A stretch of DNA of 64,000 nucleotides from Paenibacillus andongensis (GCF_025369935.1 NZ_CP104467.1:3231001-3295000); one strand, 5' to 3'. Positions 35,202-44,690 are shown, counted from the first letter of the stretch. Program-made: numbers and translations. Notes: generated by a model from the letters alone, not told the origin.

Positions 35202-35477
35202 CAAAAAAACGTTTAATGGGCTACTCAATCAGTTAAAAAAATGTTAAAATTAGATTTATGGTTAATTAGGTATCTATCAGTTCGTTAGATTGTTTTAAGT
35301 AGTTACTAGACAGGATCTATATCATTTTCTTATCAATAAGACTAGATATGTAAACGATTTTTTTACTGGCAAAAAAAATGTAGAAAAAAGAGGGAATATG
35401 GCGGTTGTGTGGAATACGTATAGAAGTATTTGTGAGGAATTCACTTTATTACCCAAGTTACAGGAGGTGCCAGGGGC
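35202..35477 (+). promoter_or_regulatory. ftsA-ftsZ upstream region
   Basis: AT-rich, no gene. AGGGAATA (35391-35398) and GGAAT (35411-35415) are spaced roughly like a SigH promoter (-35 AGGAwWW, -10 GAAT); B. subtilis ftsAZ has such a promoter, so this is a reasonable but imperfect match. GTGAGGAATTCAC nearby is palindromic. Several A and T tracts suggest curvature. Confidence 0.4.
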
Positions 35478-36725
35478 TTGAGCAACAATGACATCATTGT
35501 TAGTTTAGACATCGGTACATCCAAGGTTCGAGCTATTATTGGGGAAGTCGTAAACGGAACCATTAATATAATAGGTGTGGGATCTGCCGAGTCAGAGGGT
35601 ATTCGTAAAGGCGCAATCGTTGATATTGATCAAACTGTGAATTCAATTCGCAGCGCTGTCGATCATGCAGAACGAATGGTCGGCGTACAAATTTCCGAGG
35701 TTTACGTTGGAATTTCAGGTAATCATATTGCTCTTCAATCTAGTCATGGTGTTGTCGCTGTTTCTAATGAAGACCGAGAAATCGGAGAAGAGGATATCGA
35801 TCGTGTTATTCAGGCGGCTAGAGTCATCGCATTACCTCCCGAACGTGAAATTATTGGAGTTGTACCTAAGCAGTATCTAGTAGATGGACAAGAAGGCATT
35901 AATGATCCTCGTGGCATGATTGGTGTTCGCCTAGAAGTGGAAGCGACAATTATCACTGGAGCGAAGACAGGGATACATAATTTAATCCGTGTTGTGGAAA
36001 AATCCGAACTGAAGGTTGCAGGCCTCATCTTGATGTCACTAGCATCTGGACAGTTAGCCTTATCCAAGGATGAGAAAGCTGTTGGAACGGTTCTGGTTGA
36101 TGTTGGAGCAGGTGCAGCGACGATTGCTGTATTTGAACAAGGCAATCTTGTGGCTACGTCGACCATTCAAATCGGTGGCGAGTACATCAGTAATGATATT
36201 GCAATTGGACTCCGGACTCAGCTTGAAATCGCAGAGAAAATAAAGCTGAAATACGGTTGTGCTTCTGTTGAAGATTCAGCGCCCGATCAAGTGTTTAAGG
36301 TTACGAGAATGGGAAGCAATGTGGAAAAAGAGTTTTCGCAAGTAGACCTCGCGAATATCATTGAACCCCGTGTTGAAGAAATTTTCCAAATGATCCGCGC
36401 GGAAGTTCATCGTTTGGGATATGGTGATTTAGCTGGTGGTTATGTGCTTACAGGCGGTACTGTTTGTATGCCAGGCATACTTGCGGTCGCACAAGCTGAA
36501 CTCGCTACATCTGTACGCATCGCTGTTCCTGACTTTATCGGAGTACGCGATCCTTCTTACACAAGTGGAGTTGGTATCATTCAATTCGTATCCAAATACA
36601 TGAAAAATCGGAATTCGGGTTTCTCGAAAAAAGTAGTTACGAAGACAGCAGCAAAAAAATCCTCCGACAGTAATAAACCAGGTTTTCTAGAACGTGTAAA
36701 AAGTTTTTTCAGTGAATTTATATAG
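35478..36725 (+). CDS. ftsA: Cell division protein FtsA
   Basis: 415 aa from TTG 35478, with AGGAGGT (35462-35468) upstream. Actin-like ATPase that tethers FtsZ to the membrane. SLDIGTSKVRAIIGE phosphate loop (~9-23), GVRLEVEATIITGAKTGIHN (~150-169), VDVGAGAATIAVF (~204-216) and GGYVLTGGTVCMPG (~316-329). The C-terminal GFLERVKSFFSEFI forms the amphipathic membrane-targeting helix after a Lys/Ser linker. Confidence 0.97.
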   Translation: MSNNDIIVSLDIGTSKVRAIIGEVVNGTINIIGVGSAESEGIRKGAIVDIDQTVNSIRSAVDHAERMVGVQISEVYVGISGNHIALQSSHGVVAVSNEDREIGEEDIDRVIQAARVIALPPEREIIGVVPKQYLVDGQEGINDPRGMIGVRLEVEATIITGAKTGIHNLIRVVEKSELKVAGLILMSLASGQLALSKDEKAVGTVLVDVGAGAATIAVFEQGNLVATSTIQIGGEYISNDIAIGLRTQLEIAEKIKLKYGCASVEDSAPDQVFKVTRMGSNVEKEFSQVDLANIIEPRVEEIFQMIRAEVHRLGYGDLAGGYVLTGGTVCMPGILAVAQAELATSVRIAVPDFIGVRDPSYTSGVGIIQFVSKYMKNRNSGFSKKVVTKTAAKKSSDSNKPGFLERVKSFFSEFI

Positions 36726-36755
36726 TGAACGCAAAGTTAGGGGGATATGACTCAC

Positions 36756-37877
36756 ATGTTTGAATTTGATATGGATTTAGACCAATTGGCTCAAATAAAA
36801 GTCATCGGTGTTGGTGGCGGCGGAAGCAATGCAGTAAACCGAATGATCGAGAACGGTGTTAAAGGCGTTGAGTTTATCACCGTTAATACAGATGCTCAAG
36901 CTTTACACTTAGCTAAGTCTGTTCATAAATTACAAATCGGGGATAAACTGACACGCGGTCTTGGTGCAGGTGCGAACCCTGAAGTAGGTAAGAAAGCGGC
37001 AGAAGAGTCAAGGGAGACCATTCTGAATACGCTTCGCGGCGCAGACATGGTATTCGTTACTGCAGGTATGGGTGGCGGTACGGGTACTGGAGCTGCTCCG
37101 GTTATTGCGGAAATTGCTAAAGAGGTAGGCGCTTTAACAGTAGGTGTTGTTACTCGTCCGTTCACGTTCGAAGGACGCAAACGCTCTTTGCAAGCAGAGC
37201 AAGGTATTGCAGCATTGAAAGAGAAGGTAGACACCCTTATTATTATTCCGAATGACCGTCTTTTAGAAATCGTAGATAAGAAGACTCCTATGCTTGAAGC
37301 CTTCCGTGAAGCGGATAACGTACTTCGTCAAGGTGTACAAGGGATCTCAGATTTAATCGCTGTACCTGGACTAATCAATCTGGATTTTGCAGATGTCAAA
37401 ACGATTATGACAGAACGCGGCTCGGCCCTCATGGGTATCGGTGTGGCAACAGGTGAGAACCGTGCAGCTGAGGCTGCCAAAAAAGCGATCTCCAGTCCGT
37501 TGTTGGAAACATCCATTGAAGGAGCTCGCGGGGTTCTAATGAACATTACGGGCGGCGTGAATCTCAGCTTGTACGAAGTCAATGAAGCAGCTGATATCGT
37601 TGCATCTGCATCGGATATCGAAGTGAACATGATTTTCGGAGCCGTTATCGATGATAAACTCAAGGATGAAATTCTAGTTACTGTTATTGCAACGGGTTTT
37701 GAGCATAAGGCAGCACCTGTTCATCAACCTATCAAACGTCCAGGTACGGGTCAACCAGAAACTCCTGCTCCAGACAATCGGTTGAACAACTTGAAACCTT
37801 TTGGTTCACAAACATCTAACGACCAATTAGATATTCCGACGTTTCTTCGGAATCGCGGACGGAATACCGACAAATAA
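36756..37877 (+). CDS. ftsZ: Cell division protein FtsZ
   Basis: 373 aa from ATG 36756, matching the FtsZ start [20 protein letters not shown]; an ATG at 36747 is only a few bases from the GGGGG site. Tubulin-like GTPase forming the Z ring. [14 protein letters not shown] (~17-30), [10 protein letters not shown] (signature, ~108), and the C-terminal peptide [12 protein letters not shown] that binds FtsA and SepF. Followed by a strong terminator. Confidence 0.97.
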   Translation: MFEFDMDLDQLAQIKVIGVGGGGSNAVNRMIENGVKGVEFITVNTDAQALHLAKSVHKLQIGDKLTRGLGAGANPEVGKKAAEESRETILNTLRGADMVFVTAGMGGGTGTGAAPVIAEIAKEVGALTVGVVTRPFTFEGRKRSLQAEQGIAALKEKVDTLIIIPNDRLLEIVDKKTPMLEAFREADNVLRQGVQGISDLIAVPGLINLDFADVKTIMTERGSALMGIGVATGENRAAEAAKKAISSPLLETSIEGARGVLMNITGGVNLSLYEVNEAADIVASASDIEVNMIFGAVIDDKLKDEILVTVIATGFEHKAAPVHQPIKRPGTGQPETPAPDNRLNNLKPFGSQTSNDQLDIPTFLRNRGRNTDK

Positions 37878-37898
37878 TTACACAATAATTGTAAAGAG

Positions 37899-37936
37899 AC
37901 CGAAGCCCTACATCATGTAGAGGCTTCGGTTTTTTG
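37899..37936 (+). terminator. Terminator after ftsZ
   Basis: ACCGAAGCC (37899-37907) pairs with GGCTTCGGT (37922-37930), an inner TACAT/ATGTA extends the stem, and TTTTTG follows. It closes the dcw transcription unit. Confidence 0.94.
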
Positions 37937-38111
37937 TTGTTCTTAGGGCTTTTCTAGCTTGGAAAAGGCCGCATCAACTGACAAAAAAAGTATCATCCTA
38001 CTAGCAAGTTTAGACAGACTTTGAATTTAGATTCCCCTATACTGATTTAGAACCTTAAAGTTTCGTCAGAAAAATTACTATAAAAGCATCCGTCTTGGAG
38101 GTGAGGAAATT
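37937..38111 (+). promoter_or_regulatory. spoIIG operon promoter region
   Basis: TAGACA (38011-38016) and TATACT (38038-38043) are 21 bp apart. The B. subtilis spoIIG promoter is known for an over-long spacer and needs Spo0A. A perfect Spo0A-box core, TGACGAA, lies on the minus strand at 38062-38068, downstream of this -10; TATAAA at 38079 is an alternative -10. The exact promoter remains uncertain. Confidence 0.45.
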
Positions 38112-39035
38112 GTGGTCGTCTATGCGGATCTCATTTTCCTGCTGAACTTTCTGATGGATGCGGCCATGCTTATCGTAACGGCTAAAACGCGGAAAATATC
38201 GTTCAAGTGGTGGAGAATCGTAGGTTCGTCGGTTTTAGGAGCTTCCTATGTGGTCATTATGTTCTTGCCAGTACCGTTGTTTCTTTTTACATTTTCTGTG
38301 AAATGTATGTTCTGTATCGGTATGATTATGACTGCTTTTGGGTTTGGCTCCTTACAAAATTTATTGAGAAACATCGGAACGTTTCTTTTAGTGAATTTTG
38401 CTGTAGCCGGTGGTATGTTCGGCATTCATTATGTACTGGCATCCTCATCCGATGTGATGGAGGGGATTGTGTTTACGCAAACGGGTGTGGCTATGTTTCA
38501 GATGCAGGTTGGAGGCATCCTGTTTGTGCTCATGTTGCTCTTACCATTGCTGTGGTGGTTTCGAACGGTGTTTCAGAGTTCGAAACAGCGTGAGGTGTTG
38601 ACATCTTATTTGGCGGAAGTAACGATTCATGTGGGTGATTATACAGCCTCTTGCAAAGGTTTAATTGATACGGGCAATCAATTGTACGACCCGTTGACAC
38701 GTACCCCTGTAATGGTCATGGAAGTGTCTGAGTGGGGGGATGTATTGCCTGTAGAATGGCTCCAAAGGATTCGATCGGCGGATGTTGATCAGATCATAAG
38801 TGGCTTGGGTGTAGAGGAGTTTGTTTGGCAGGATCGCTTGCGTCTCGTGCCTTACCGTGGCGTTAATCGGAATACCCAATTCATGCTGGCCATTAAACCG
38901 GATAAGGTGGTGATCACCCATAATCATTTGCAAATTGAAGCGTCTAAGGTGCTTATCGGACTCGACGGAGGCAAACTTTGCAGTGACGGTACGTATCAAG
39001 CGATTATCCATCCTGCCTTGATTTCAGCAGGATAG
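38112..39035 (+). CDS. spoIIGA: Sigma-E processing peptidase SpoIIGA
   Basis: 307 aa, GTG start with GGAGGTG 8 bases upstream. The N-terminal half has five transmembrane segments (first: VVYADLIFLLNFLMDAAMLI). The C-terminal half is an aspartic protease-like domain with DTGN, catalytic Asp186, in GLIDTGNQLYDPLTRTPVMV. It cleaves the pro-sequence of SigE at the forespore septum in response to SpoIIR. sigE follows, as in B. subtilis. Confidence 0.95.
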   Translation: MVVYADLIFLLNFLMDAAMLIVTAKTRKISFKWWRIVGSSVLGASYVVIMFLPVPLFLFTFSVKCMFCIGMIMTAFGFGSLQNLLRNIGTFLLVNFAVAGGMFGIHYVLASSSDVMEGIVFTQTGVAMFQMQVGGILFVLMLLLPLLWWFRTVFQSSKQREVLTSYLAEVTIHVGDYTASCKGLIDTGNQLYDPLTRTPVMVMEVSEWGDVLPVEWLQRIRSADVDQIISGLGVEEFVWQDRLRLVPYRGVNRNTQFMLAIKPDKVVITHNHLQIEASKVLIGLDGGKLCSDGTYQAIIHPALISAG

Positions 39036-39100
39036 CGCTTACAAAAACTAGGGTTAAGTTGAGCAAAAAGATACGATGAAAAACTTCGTTGATTTAGGAA

Positions 39101-39253
39101 ATATGTTTTGCTAAGCAGCAAAACTCAACATATGTTTGCGATGAAAGTTTTGCATACGCAAAACTCAGCCTATGCTTACGATGAAAGTTTTCCTACGGAA
39201 AACTCAGCGAATGCTTACGAAGTCAGTTTTGCATACGCAAAACTCTTAGGAGG
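39101..39253 (+). repeat. Family A hairpin repeat, four tandem copies, ending in the sigE Shine-Dalgarno
   Basis: Stems: GTTTTGC/GCAAAAC (39105-39124), GTTTTGC/GCAAAAC (39147-39164), GTTTTCC/GGAAAAC (39187-39203) and GTTTTGC/GCAAAAC (39226-39243). Period about 40 bp. Copies 3 and 4 carry ATGCTTACGA upstream of the stem, copy 2 ATGTTTGCGA. The last copy runs through TCTT into AGGAGG (39248-39253). The third stem changes both arms together. Confidence 0.95.
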
Positions 39254-39261
39254 AAACTAAC

Positions 39262-39984
39262 ATGTTCTTGAAATGGAAAATGCTCTTTCAACTAGCGTAT
39301 TATCGTATTTTAATGCTATTAGGTCTCAAAGGCGAAGAAATCTACTACATTGGTGGTAGTGAAGCGTTACCGCCTCCACTTACGAGAGAAGAAGAAGAGT
39401 ACTTATTGGAAAAGTTACCGTCCGGGGATGCTGCAGTGCGAGCTATGCTGATTGAACGCAACCTGAGATTGGTTGTCTATATAGCTAGAAAGTTCGAAAA
39501 TACTGGCATTAATATCGAGGATTTGGTTTCTATCGGTGCCATCGGCTTAATTAAAGCTGTGAATACCTTTGACCCGGAGAAAAAGATCAAGCTTGCTACA
39601 TATGCTTCTCGCTGTATTGAGAATGAAATTCTCATGTACTTAAGACGAAACAGTAAAATACGTACGGAAGTATCGTTCGACGAACCGCTAAACATCGATT
39701 GGGATGGAAATGAACTTCTGTTATCTGATGTATTAGGGACCGAAAATGATACCATTTACAGAAATATTGAAGAACAAGTAGATCGAAAGCTGCTGCATAA
39801 AGCACTGGATAAGTTAACAGAACGAGAACGCATCATTATGGAGCTTCGTTTTGGCCTGCAAGACGGGGAGGAAAAAACGCAAAAGGACGTCGCTGACTTA
39901 CTGGGCATTTCACAATCGTATATCTCCAGATTAGAAAAGCGTATTATTAAAAGGCTTCGTAAAGAATTTAATAAGATGGTCTGA
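39262..39984 (+). CDS. sigE: Sporulation sigma factor SigE (pro-sigma-E)
   Basis: 240 aa. The first ~28 residues ([20 protein letters not shown] onwards) are the hydrophobic/basic pro-sequence removed by SpoIIGA. Region 2 is [20 protein letters not shown] (~68-87) with [20 protein letters not shown] (~111-130); region 4 contains [20 protein letters not shown]. Directs mother-cell transcription after asymmetric division. AGGAGG is 8 bases upstream; four family A hairpins precede it. Confidence 0.97.
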   Translation: MFLKWKMLFQLAYYRILMLLGLKGEEIYYIGGSEALPPPLTREEEEYLLEKLPSGDAAVRAMLIERNLRLVVYIARKFENTGINIEDLVSIGAIGLIKAVNTFDPEKKIKLATYASRCIENEILMYLRRNSKIRTEVSFDEPLNIDWDGNELLLSDVLGTENDTIYRNIEEQVDRKLLHKALDKLTERERIIMELRFGLQDGEEKTQKDVADLLGISQSYISRLEKRIIKRLRKEFNKMV

Positions 39985-40145
39985 AAAATATTTTTTGACG
40001 GGTCATGTCGAAATTGTTCAGGAGTCACGGGAGGGAGCGAGTCGAAACCCTTTTGTCAAGTAGCTCCATAGGGGATAGGACAGGAATAAATCAACCGCTC
40101 ACGGGGATAATTAACAGTAATGTTTCTCCTTGGGAGGTAATCACG

Positions 40146-40928
40146 GTGACCCGAAATAAAGTTGAGATATGTGGTGTTGATACCGCCAAACTGCCTGTTC
40201 TGACCAATGCTGAAATGCGTGAACTGTTCGCTGATTTGCAGACGAAACAGGAGCGATCTGCGAGAGAGAAATTGGTCAATGGGAACCTAAGGTTGGTTCT
40301 AAGTGTGATCCAGCGGTTCAACAATCGCGGAGAGTATGTGGACGATCTCTTCCAAGTTGGCTGTATTGGTTTGATGAAAGCCATTGATAACTTTGATTTA
40401 AGTCAAAACGTCAAGTTCTCAACCTATGCTGTACCGATGATTATAGGTGAGATTCGCCGCTACTTACGAGACAATAACCCGATTCGCGTTTCTCGTTCCT
40501 TAAGAGATATTGCTTACAAAGCTTTGCAAGTCAGAGACAGCTTGACGAATCAGAATTCACGCGAACCAACGATCTATGAAATCTCCGAGGCCCTTAATGT
40601 GCCTAAGGAGGATGTGGTATTCGCGCTTGATGCCATTCAAGACCCCGTATCGTTATTCGAACCGATTTATCATGATGGCGGAGATCCCATCTATGTCATG
40701 GACCAGATTAGTGATGAGCGCAATAAGGACATGTCGTGGATAGAAGGAATTGCTCTTCGTGAAGCGATGCGTAAACTTAATGCTAGGGAGAAGATGATTC
40801 TCTCCATGCGCTTTTTTGAAGGGAAAACGCAAATGGAAGTTGCCGATGAGATCGGCATATCCCAAGCTCAGGTTTCCAGGCTTGAGAAGTCTGCCATCAG
40901 TCAGATGCAGAAACATGTGAAATCGTAA
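40146..40928 (+). CDS. sigG: Sporulation sigma factor SigG
   Basis: 260 aa from GTG 40146, 7 bases after GGGAGGT (40132-40138), giving the family start VTRNKVEICGVDTAKLPVL; an upstream in-frame extension to 40005 is rejected. Region 2: NLRLVLSVIQRFNNRGEYVD and FSTYAVPMIIGEIRRYLRDN. Region 4: TQMEVADEIGISQAQVSRLE. Late forespore sigma factor. It follows sigE by 161 bp, as in B. subtilis, where readthrough and a SigF/SigG promoter drive it. Confidence 0.97.
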   Translation: MTRNKVEICGVDTAKLPVLTNAEMRELFADLQTKQERSAREKLVNGNLRLVLSVIQRFNNRGEYVDDLFQVGCIGLMKAIDNFDLSQNVKFSTYAVPMIIGEIRRYLRDNNPIRVSRSLRDIAYKALQVRDSLTNQNSREPTIYEISEALNVPKEDVVFALDAIQDPVSLFEPIYHDGGDPIYVMDQISDERNKDMSWIEGIALREAMRKLNAREKMILSMRFFEGKTQMEVADEIGISQAQVSRLEKSAISQMQKHVKS

Positions 40929-40935
40929 TTAACAT

Positions 40936-40978
40936 AAAGACTGGATCGGCTGTGACAAGCCGTGAAGGTCTTTTTTTG
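40936..40978 (+). terminator. Terminator after sigG
   Basis: AAGACT/AGGTCTT outer and CGGCT/AGCCG inner arms around 40937-40970, followed by TTTTTTTGG. Confidence 0.85.
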
Positions 40979-41063
40979 GTTTTCAGGACATTTTGCCCAC
41001 ACGGCACATATACTAGTACAAAATCAGTTAAAAATCCTAATGAGATTCGTGGTGAATGGCCTC

Positions 41064-41363
41064 ATGAAAATATCTGATTTCCAGACGAAAGATGTAATCA
41101 ATATTGTCGATGGTAAAAAGCTCGGGCAAATCAGTGATTTGGAGCTTGATCTGCGTCAGGGTCGTATCGAATCGATTGTTGTACCCAATCAAAGCCGGTT
41201 TTTCGGGTTGTTTGGTTCAGGGACAGATGTCATCATACCTTGGAAACATATTGTGAAAATTGGTGCAGATGTCGTTCTTGTGAAATTAGAAGACGTCCGG
41301 CCTTATCGTCAAACGGATGATAACGAAGGTGTTTATGAGTTCAATCAGCAATTCCGAAATTGA
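41064..41363 (+). CDS. ylmC: PRC-barrel protein YlmC/YmxH
   Basis: 99 aa from ATG 41064, giving MKISDFQTKDVINIVDGKKL as in YlmC/YmxH; a longer frame from 40962 overlaps the sigG terminator. One PRC-barrel domain (KLGQISDLELDLRQGRIESI, then VIIPWKHIVKIGADVVLVKL). A sporulation-associated family of unclear role. It sits where ylmC is found after sigG; the ylmA ABC ATPase present in B. subtilis is missing. Confidence 0.88.
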   Translation: MKISDFQTKDVINIVDGKKLGQISDLELDLRQGRIESIVVPNQSRFFGLFGSGTDVIIPWKHIVKIGADVVLVKLEDVRPYRQTDDNEGVYEFNQQFRN

Positions 41364-41366
41364 CGA

Positions 41367-41429
41367 AAGGCACACGAGCGAAGGCTGCTGCTTCATGGGC
41401 ATGCCAAGCAAACATCGTGTGTCTTTTTA
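41367..41429 (+). terminator. Terminator after ylmC
   Basis: AAGGCACACGA (41367-41377) pairs with TCGTGTGTCTT (41414-41424) with one G-T pair, then TTTATTTTG. The 36-nt loop is long. Confidence 0.75.
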
Positions 41430-41482
41430 TTTTGTGCTAAAGTAAAAGGAAGTAAAGATCCAAGTGTGGGGAGAGAGCAACC

Positions 41483-42328
41483 GTGGAACCATTTGTGAAA
41501 CAAGGAAAAGAGGATAGGCCAGTCCTATTTACGATAGAAAGCTGGATGGAGCAGTACAGCGAATTAACAGTTGGTTTTACATCACGCCATGGCGGAGTGA
41601 GTCAAGCACCGTATTCGACGCTCAATTGCGGGCTGCATGTTAACGATGTGTCAGAGCATGTAGTGAGGAATCGTGAGCTGCTCGCTGAAGCCGTAGGCCA
41701 GCCATTTGAAGCATTTACGTATGCAGAGCAGGTGCACGGTAATGAAGTCACTGTAGTAAGCCTACAGGAAAGAGGAATGGGTAGAACATCCAGGGAAACA
41801 GCCATTCAAGCGAAGGATGGCTTCATCACAAATGAGAAGGGGATTGTTCTTTGTGCGCAATTTGCAGATTGTGTGCCGTTATTTTTCTACGATCCTGTTA
41901 AGCGTGTTGCTGGGCTTGCCCATGCCGGTTGGAAAGGCACGGTGTTAAACATTTCCATGGCTACGATATCCTTAATGACACATACTTTTGGTAGTCAGGC
42001 CACAGACATTCGAGTGGCAATTGGTCCATCCATTAGGGCGTGCTGTTATGAGGTTGATGCGACTGTAGCTAATCGTGTAAATGATGTTCTTACAGATATC
42101 AAAGCATCATCAGATGAGCGTCAAACAGTTATGGTCGACAAAGGAAATGGCAAGTATATGCTGAATTTGCAAGAATTGAACCGAAAATTGTTACGGCAAG
42201 CAGGAATTTTGTCGTCCCATATCGAAGTATCACAGTTATGTACGAGTTGTAGCAATGATCAATTCTTTTCACATCGAAAAGAAGGCGGTTCTACAGGTAG
42301 AATGATTGCTTGGATAGGTCTTCTTTAA
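41483..42328 (+). CDS. pgeF: Peptidoglycan editing factor / purine nucleoside phosphorylase YlmD (YfiH family)
   Basis: 281 aa, GTG start, GGGGAGAGAG upstream. Multicopper-polyphenol-oxidase-like fold (DUF152). Metal-site and active residues are visible in TSRHGGVSQAPYSTLNCGLH (~33-52), YAEQVHGNEV (~79-88), CAQFADCVPLFFYDP (~124-138) and GLAHAGWKGTV (~143-153). Family members edit muropeptides (PgeF) or phosphorylate/deaminate purine nucleosides (YlmD-like). First of the ylmDEFGH-divIVA set. Confidence 0.92.
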   Translation: MEPFVKQGKEDRPVLFTIESWMEQYSELTVGFTSRHGGVSQAPYSTLNCGLHVNDVSEHVVRNRELLAEAVGQPFEAFTYAEQVHGNEVTVVSLQERGMGRTSRETAIQAKDGFITNEKGIVLCAQFADCVPLFFYDPVKRVAGLAHAGWKGTVLNISMATISLMTHTFGSQATDIRVAIGPSIRACCYEVDATVANRVNDVLTDIKASSDERQTVMVDKGNGKYMLNLQELNRKLLRQAGILSSHIEVSQLCTSCSNDQFFSHRKEGGSTGRMIAWIGLL

Positions 42329-42372
42329 GAAGATAGATGCAAGCGATGCGTTGAATTGAGGTGTATGCATAA

Positions 42373-43059
42373 GTGAGTTTACTGGCCCGTAAAGAAGAGG
42401 TAGAAGCCCGTGTTGCCGCAGCATGTAAGCGGTCTGGACGGAGCGAGAACGAAGTTAAGACGATTGCTGTAACGAAATACGTTTCCTTAGAGACAACCAA
42501 AAGTGTATTGGATGCAGGTCTGCTGCACATCGGTGAGAATCGCTGGCAGGATGTAAAGCCGAAGTGGGAAGCGCTACACGAACGGGGAACATGGCATTTC
42601 ATTGGACATTTGCAAACGAATAAAGTAAAGGACGTCATCGGCAAATTCGCCTACATCCACTCTTTGGATCGGATATCTCTAGCCAAAGAACTGGACAAGC
42701 AGGCTGCAGCTATGGGAATTGTAGTAAATTGTTTATTGCAAGTGAACGTTTCCGGCGAAGAGTCAAAGTATGGTATTGCACCTGAGCATTTCTTCCAATT
42801 TGCTACAGAAGTTAGCGGTCTAAAACATATACATATCACAGGTTTGATGACCATGGCTCCCTATGAGATGGAGGCCGATGCAACAAGACCTGTCTTCCGT
42901 GGATTAAGAGAATTGCGAGACCGTCTGAATGACCAAAGAATTTTCCCATACGAGATTACCGAGTTATCGATGGGGATGTCTGGAGACTTTGAAGTAGCGA
43001 TTGAAGAAGGTGCAACATGGGTTCGTTTGGGTACTGTTTTGGTAGGGAAAGAACTTTAG
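42373..43059 (+). CDS. ylmE: PLP-binding homeostasis protein YlmE (YggS family)
   Basis: 228 aa, GTG start with GAGGTG upstream. Single-domain alanine-racemase-like barrel that binds PLP without known catalysis. PLP-lysine is in IAVTKYVS (~31-38), HIGENRWQDVKPKWEAL (~55-71), WHFIGHLQTNK (~76-86), VNVSGEESKYG (~124-134), MTMAPYE (~163-169) and LSMGMSGDFEVAIEEGATWV near the end. Confidence 0.95.
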   Translation: MSLLARKEEVEARVAAACKRSGRSENEVKTIAVTKYVSLETTKSVLDAGLLHIGENRWQDVKPKWEALHERGTWHFIGHLQTNKVKDVIGKFAYIHSLDRISLAKELDKQAAAMGIVVNCLLQVNVSGEESKYGIAPEHFFQFATEVSGLKHIHITGLMTMAPYEMEADATRPVFRGLRELRDRLNDQRIFPYEITELSMGMSGDFEVAIEEGATWVRLGTVLVGKEL

Positions 43060-43097
43060 TTAACCTGATTTAAGAACATGATAAGGAGGGAACTATA

Positions 43098-43520
43098 GTG
43101 GGTGTTTATAACCGATTTATGAATTTTCTTGGGCTGCAAGAAGAGGAAGAGATTGTGGAGCGGGAGCGCATTGTGGAGACAACAGAAGAACCTGAAACCA
43201 ATCCTTATGAATTACGTAATAAAAATAAGGCGAATGTCGTCAGCATTCATTCACAGAAAAATGCACGTGTCGTGCTGAGTGAACCTCGAACCTATGAAGA
43301 GACGCAGGATATTGCAGATCATCTTCGCTCCAGAAGAGCTGTGATTGTCAATTTGCAGCGAGTTCGTGGTGATCAAGCCATACGTATCGTAGATTTCTTA
43401 AGCGGGACGGTATATGCTTTGAGTGGGTCTATATCCAAACTAGGACCAAATATCTTCCTCTGTACACCAGACTCAGTTGATATTCATGGTCACATCTCCG
43501 AGATGATGGGTGAAGAATAG
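43098..43520 (+). CDS. sepF: Cell division protein SepF
   Basis: 140 aa, GTG start with AAGGAGG upstream. The N-terminal amphipathic helix ([17 protein letters not shown]) binds membrane; an acidic linker leads to the SepF domain (~53-137): [48 protein letters not shown]. It bundles FtsZ filaments and is a second membrane anchor beside FtsA. Confidence 0.96.
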   Translation: MGVYNRFMNFLGLQEEEEIVERERIVETTEEPETNPYELRNKNKANVVSIHSQKNARVVLSEPRTYEETQDIADHLRSRRAVIVNLQRVRGDQAIRIVDFLSGTVYALSGSISKLGPNIFLCTPDSVDIHGHISEMMGEE

Positions 43521-43552
43521 GCGCATATCCTAACACAGAGGTGGATGCATAC

Positions 43553-43825
43553 GTGATTTACGTTCACTATTATCTTAGTATTTTAATGGAAATTTATTAT
43601 TTCATGATTATCGGCTATTTGATCCTCTCCTGGTTTCCAAATGCACGTGACAGCTTCATTGGAGGTCTCCTTGCGAAATTGGTTGAACCGTATTTAAGTC
43701 CTTTCCGAAAGATTATTCCCAGCATTGGGTTCATTGATCTTTCACCAATTGTAGCCTTAATTGCATTGCGATTTGTGGTTATGGGGATTGCAGCTGTGCT
43801 CGATTTTATTGTGGGGTTGTTCTAA
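43553..43825 (+). CDS. ylmG: YggT-family membrane protein YlmG
   Basis: 90 aa from GTG 43553, 7 bases after GAGGTGG; a GTG at 43541 lies within that site. Two transmembrane helices (~7-25 and ~63-85) flank a re-entrant amphipathic stretch with VEPYLSPFRKIIPSIGFIDL, the YggT signature. A division-cluster membrane protein of unsettled role. Confidence 0.93.
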   Translation: MIYVHYYLSILMEIYYFMIIGYLILSWFPNARDSFIGGLLAKLVEPYLSPFRKIIPSIGFIDLSPIVALIALRFVVMGIAAVLDFIVGLF

Positions 43826-43827
43826 CA

Positions 43828-44610
43828 TTGCCAAAAGAACTCTATGGTCATTTTCATTCGGATGAACACCATTTTGTCGATAAAGCCTGGGATTGGGTGG
43901 AACGGGCAGCCGAGCAGCATGCTGTGAAGCTAACGGATTTCTTAGATCCCAGACAGGCTTTTATACTGACATCACTTGTGAATAGACACCCAGATGTCCA
44001 CTGCCGTCTAGATGGCGGATATTCGGCCGCCGAACGAAGAAGGGCTCTGATTGCCCCAGATTACCGATCTTTGGATGGGGAAGATATGGCGATGGCGGTC
44101 TTATCCGTTTCTTCCGGTGACGGCAAATTTCTAACATTAGAACACGGAGATTATATGGGCGCCATTCTTGGACTCGGCATGAAGCGAGACAAGGTTGGCG
44201 ATATTCATGTTATAGAGGGTGGCTGCCATTGTTTGGTTACCCAGGATGCTGCGGATTACTTGCATCTGAATTTGTCTCAGGTACATAGGGTTCATGTACA
44301 GACAGAACTGTTGTCGTTAGATAAGCTGGAACTAGCTAAGGTACAATTGGACGAGCTGAACCTGTCTGTTGCGTCGATGCGTATGGACGGGATTGTGAGT
44401 GATGTATTCAGGCTAAGCCGGGCTAAAATATTGGTTCCCATTCAAGCTGGCCGCTGCCGCGTCAATTGGAAGCTGGAGGAAGATCCTAGTAAGCCCCTTA
44501 AAGAGGGGGATATGGTGTCTTTGCAAGGATTTGGTAGATTCAAGGTGCTTGAAGTGGAAGGCGTAACGAAAAAAGGGCGAATTCGTGTGAAGATCGGCAA
44601 ATTTGCGTGA
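43828..44610 (+). CDS. ylmH: S4-domain RNA-binding protein YlmH (RqcP2)
   Basis: 260 aa, TTG start 2 bp after ylmG. An N-terminal alpha/beta region (FLDPRQAFILTSLVNRHPDV; YSAAERRRALIAPDY) precedes a C-terminal S4 domain (~185-250: VASMRMDGIVSDVFRLSRAK, then GDMVSLQGFGRFKV). Relatives bind the ribosomal 50S subunit and can support the ribosome quality control pathway. Confidence 0.93.
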   Translation: MPKELYGHFHSDEHHFVDKAWDWVERAAEQHAVKLTDFLDPRQAFILTSLVNRHPDVHCRLDGGYSAAERRRALIAPDYRSLDGEDMAMAVLSVSSGDGKFLTLEHGDYMGAILGLGMKRDKVGDIHVIEGGCHCLVTQDAADYLHLNLSQVHRVHVQTELLSLDKLELAKVQLDELNLSVASMRMDGIVSDVFRLSRAKILVPIQAGRCRVNWKLEEDPSKPLKEGDMVSLQGFGRFKVLEVEGVTKKGRIRVKIGKFA

Positions 44611-44690
44611 GCGTGGATAATTTATCCACGAACTTTGCAGGAATTGCTTATTTTCTGTCGAACTGATTCAGTATAGATGTGGGTTCAAAC

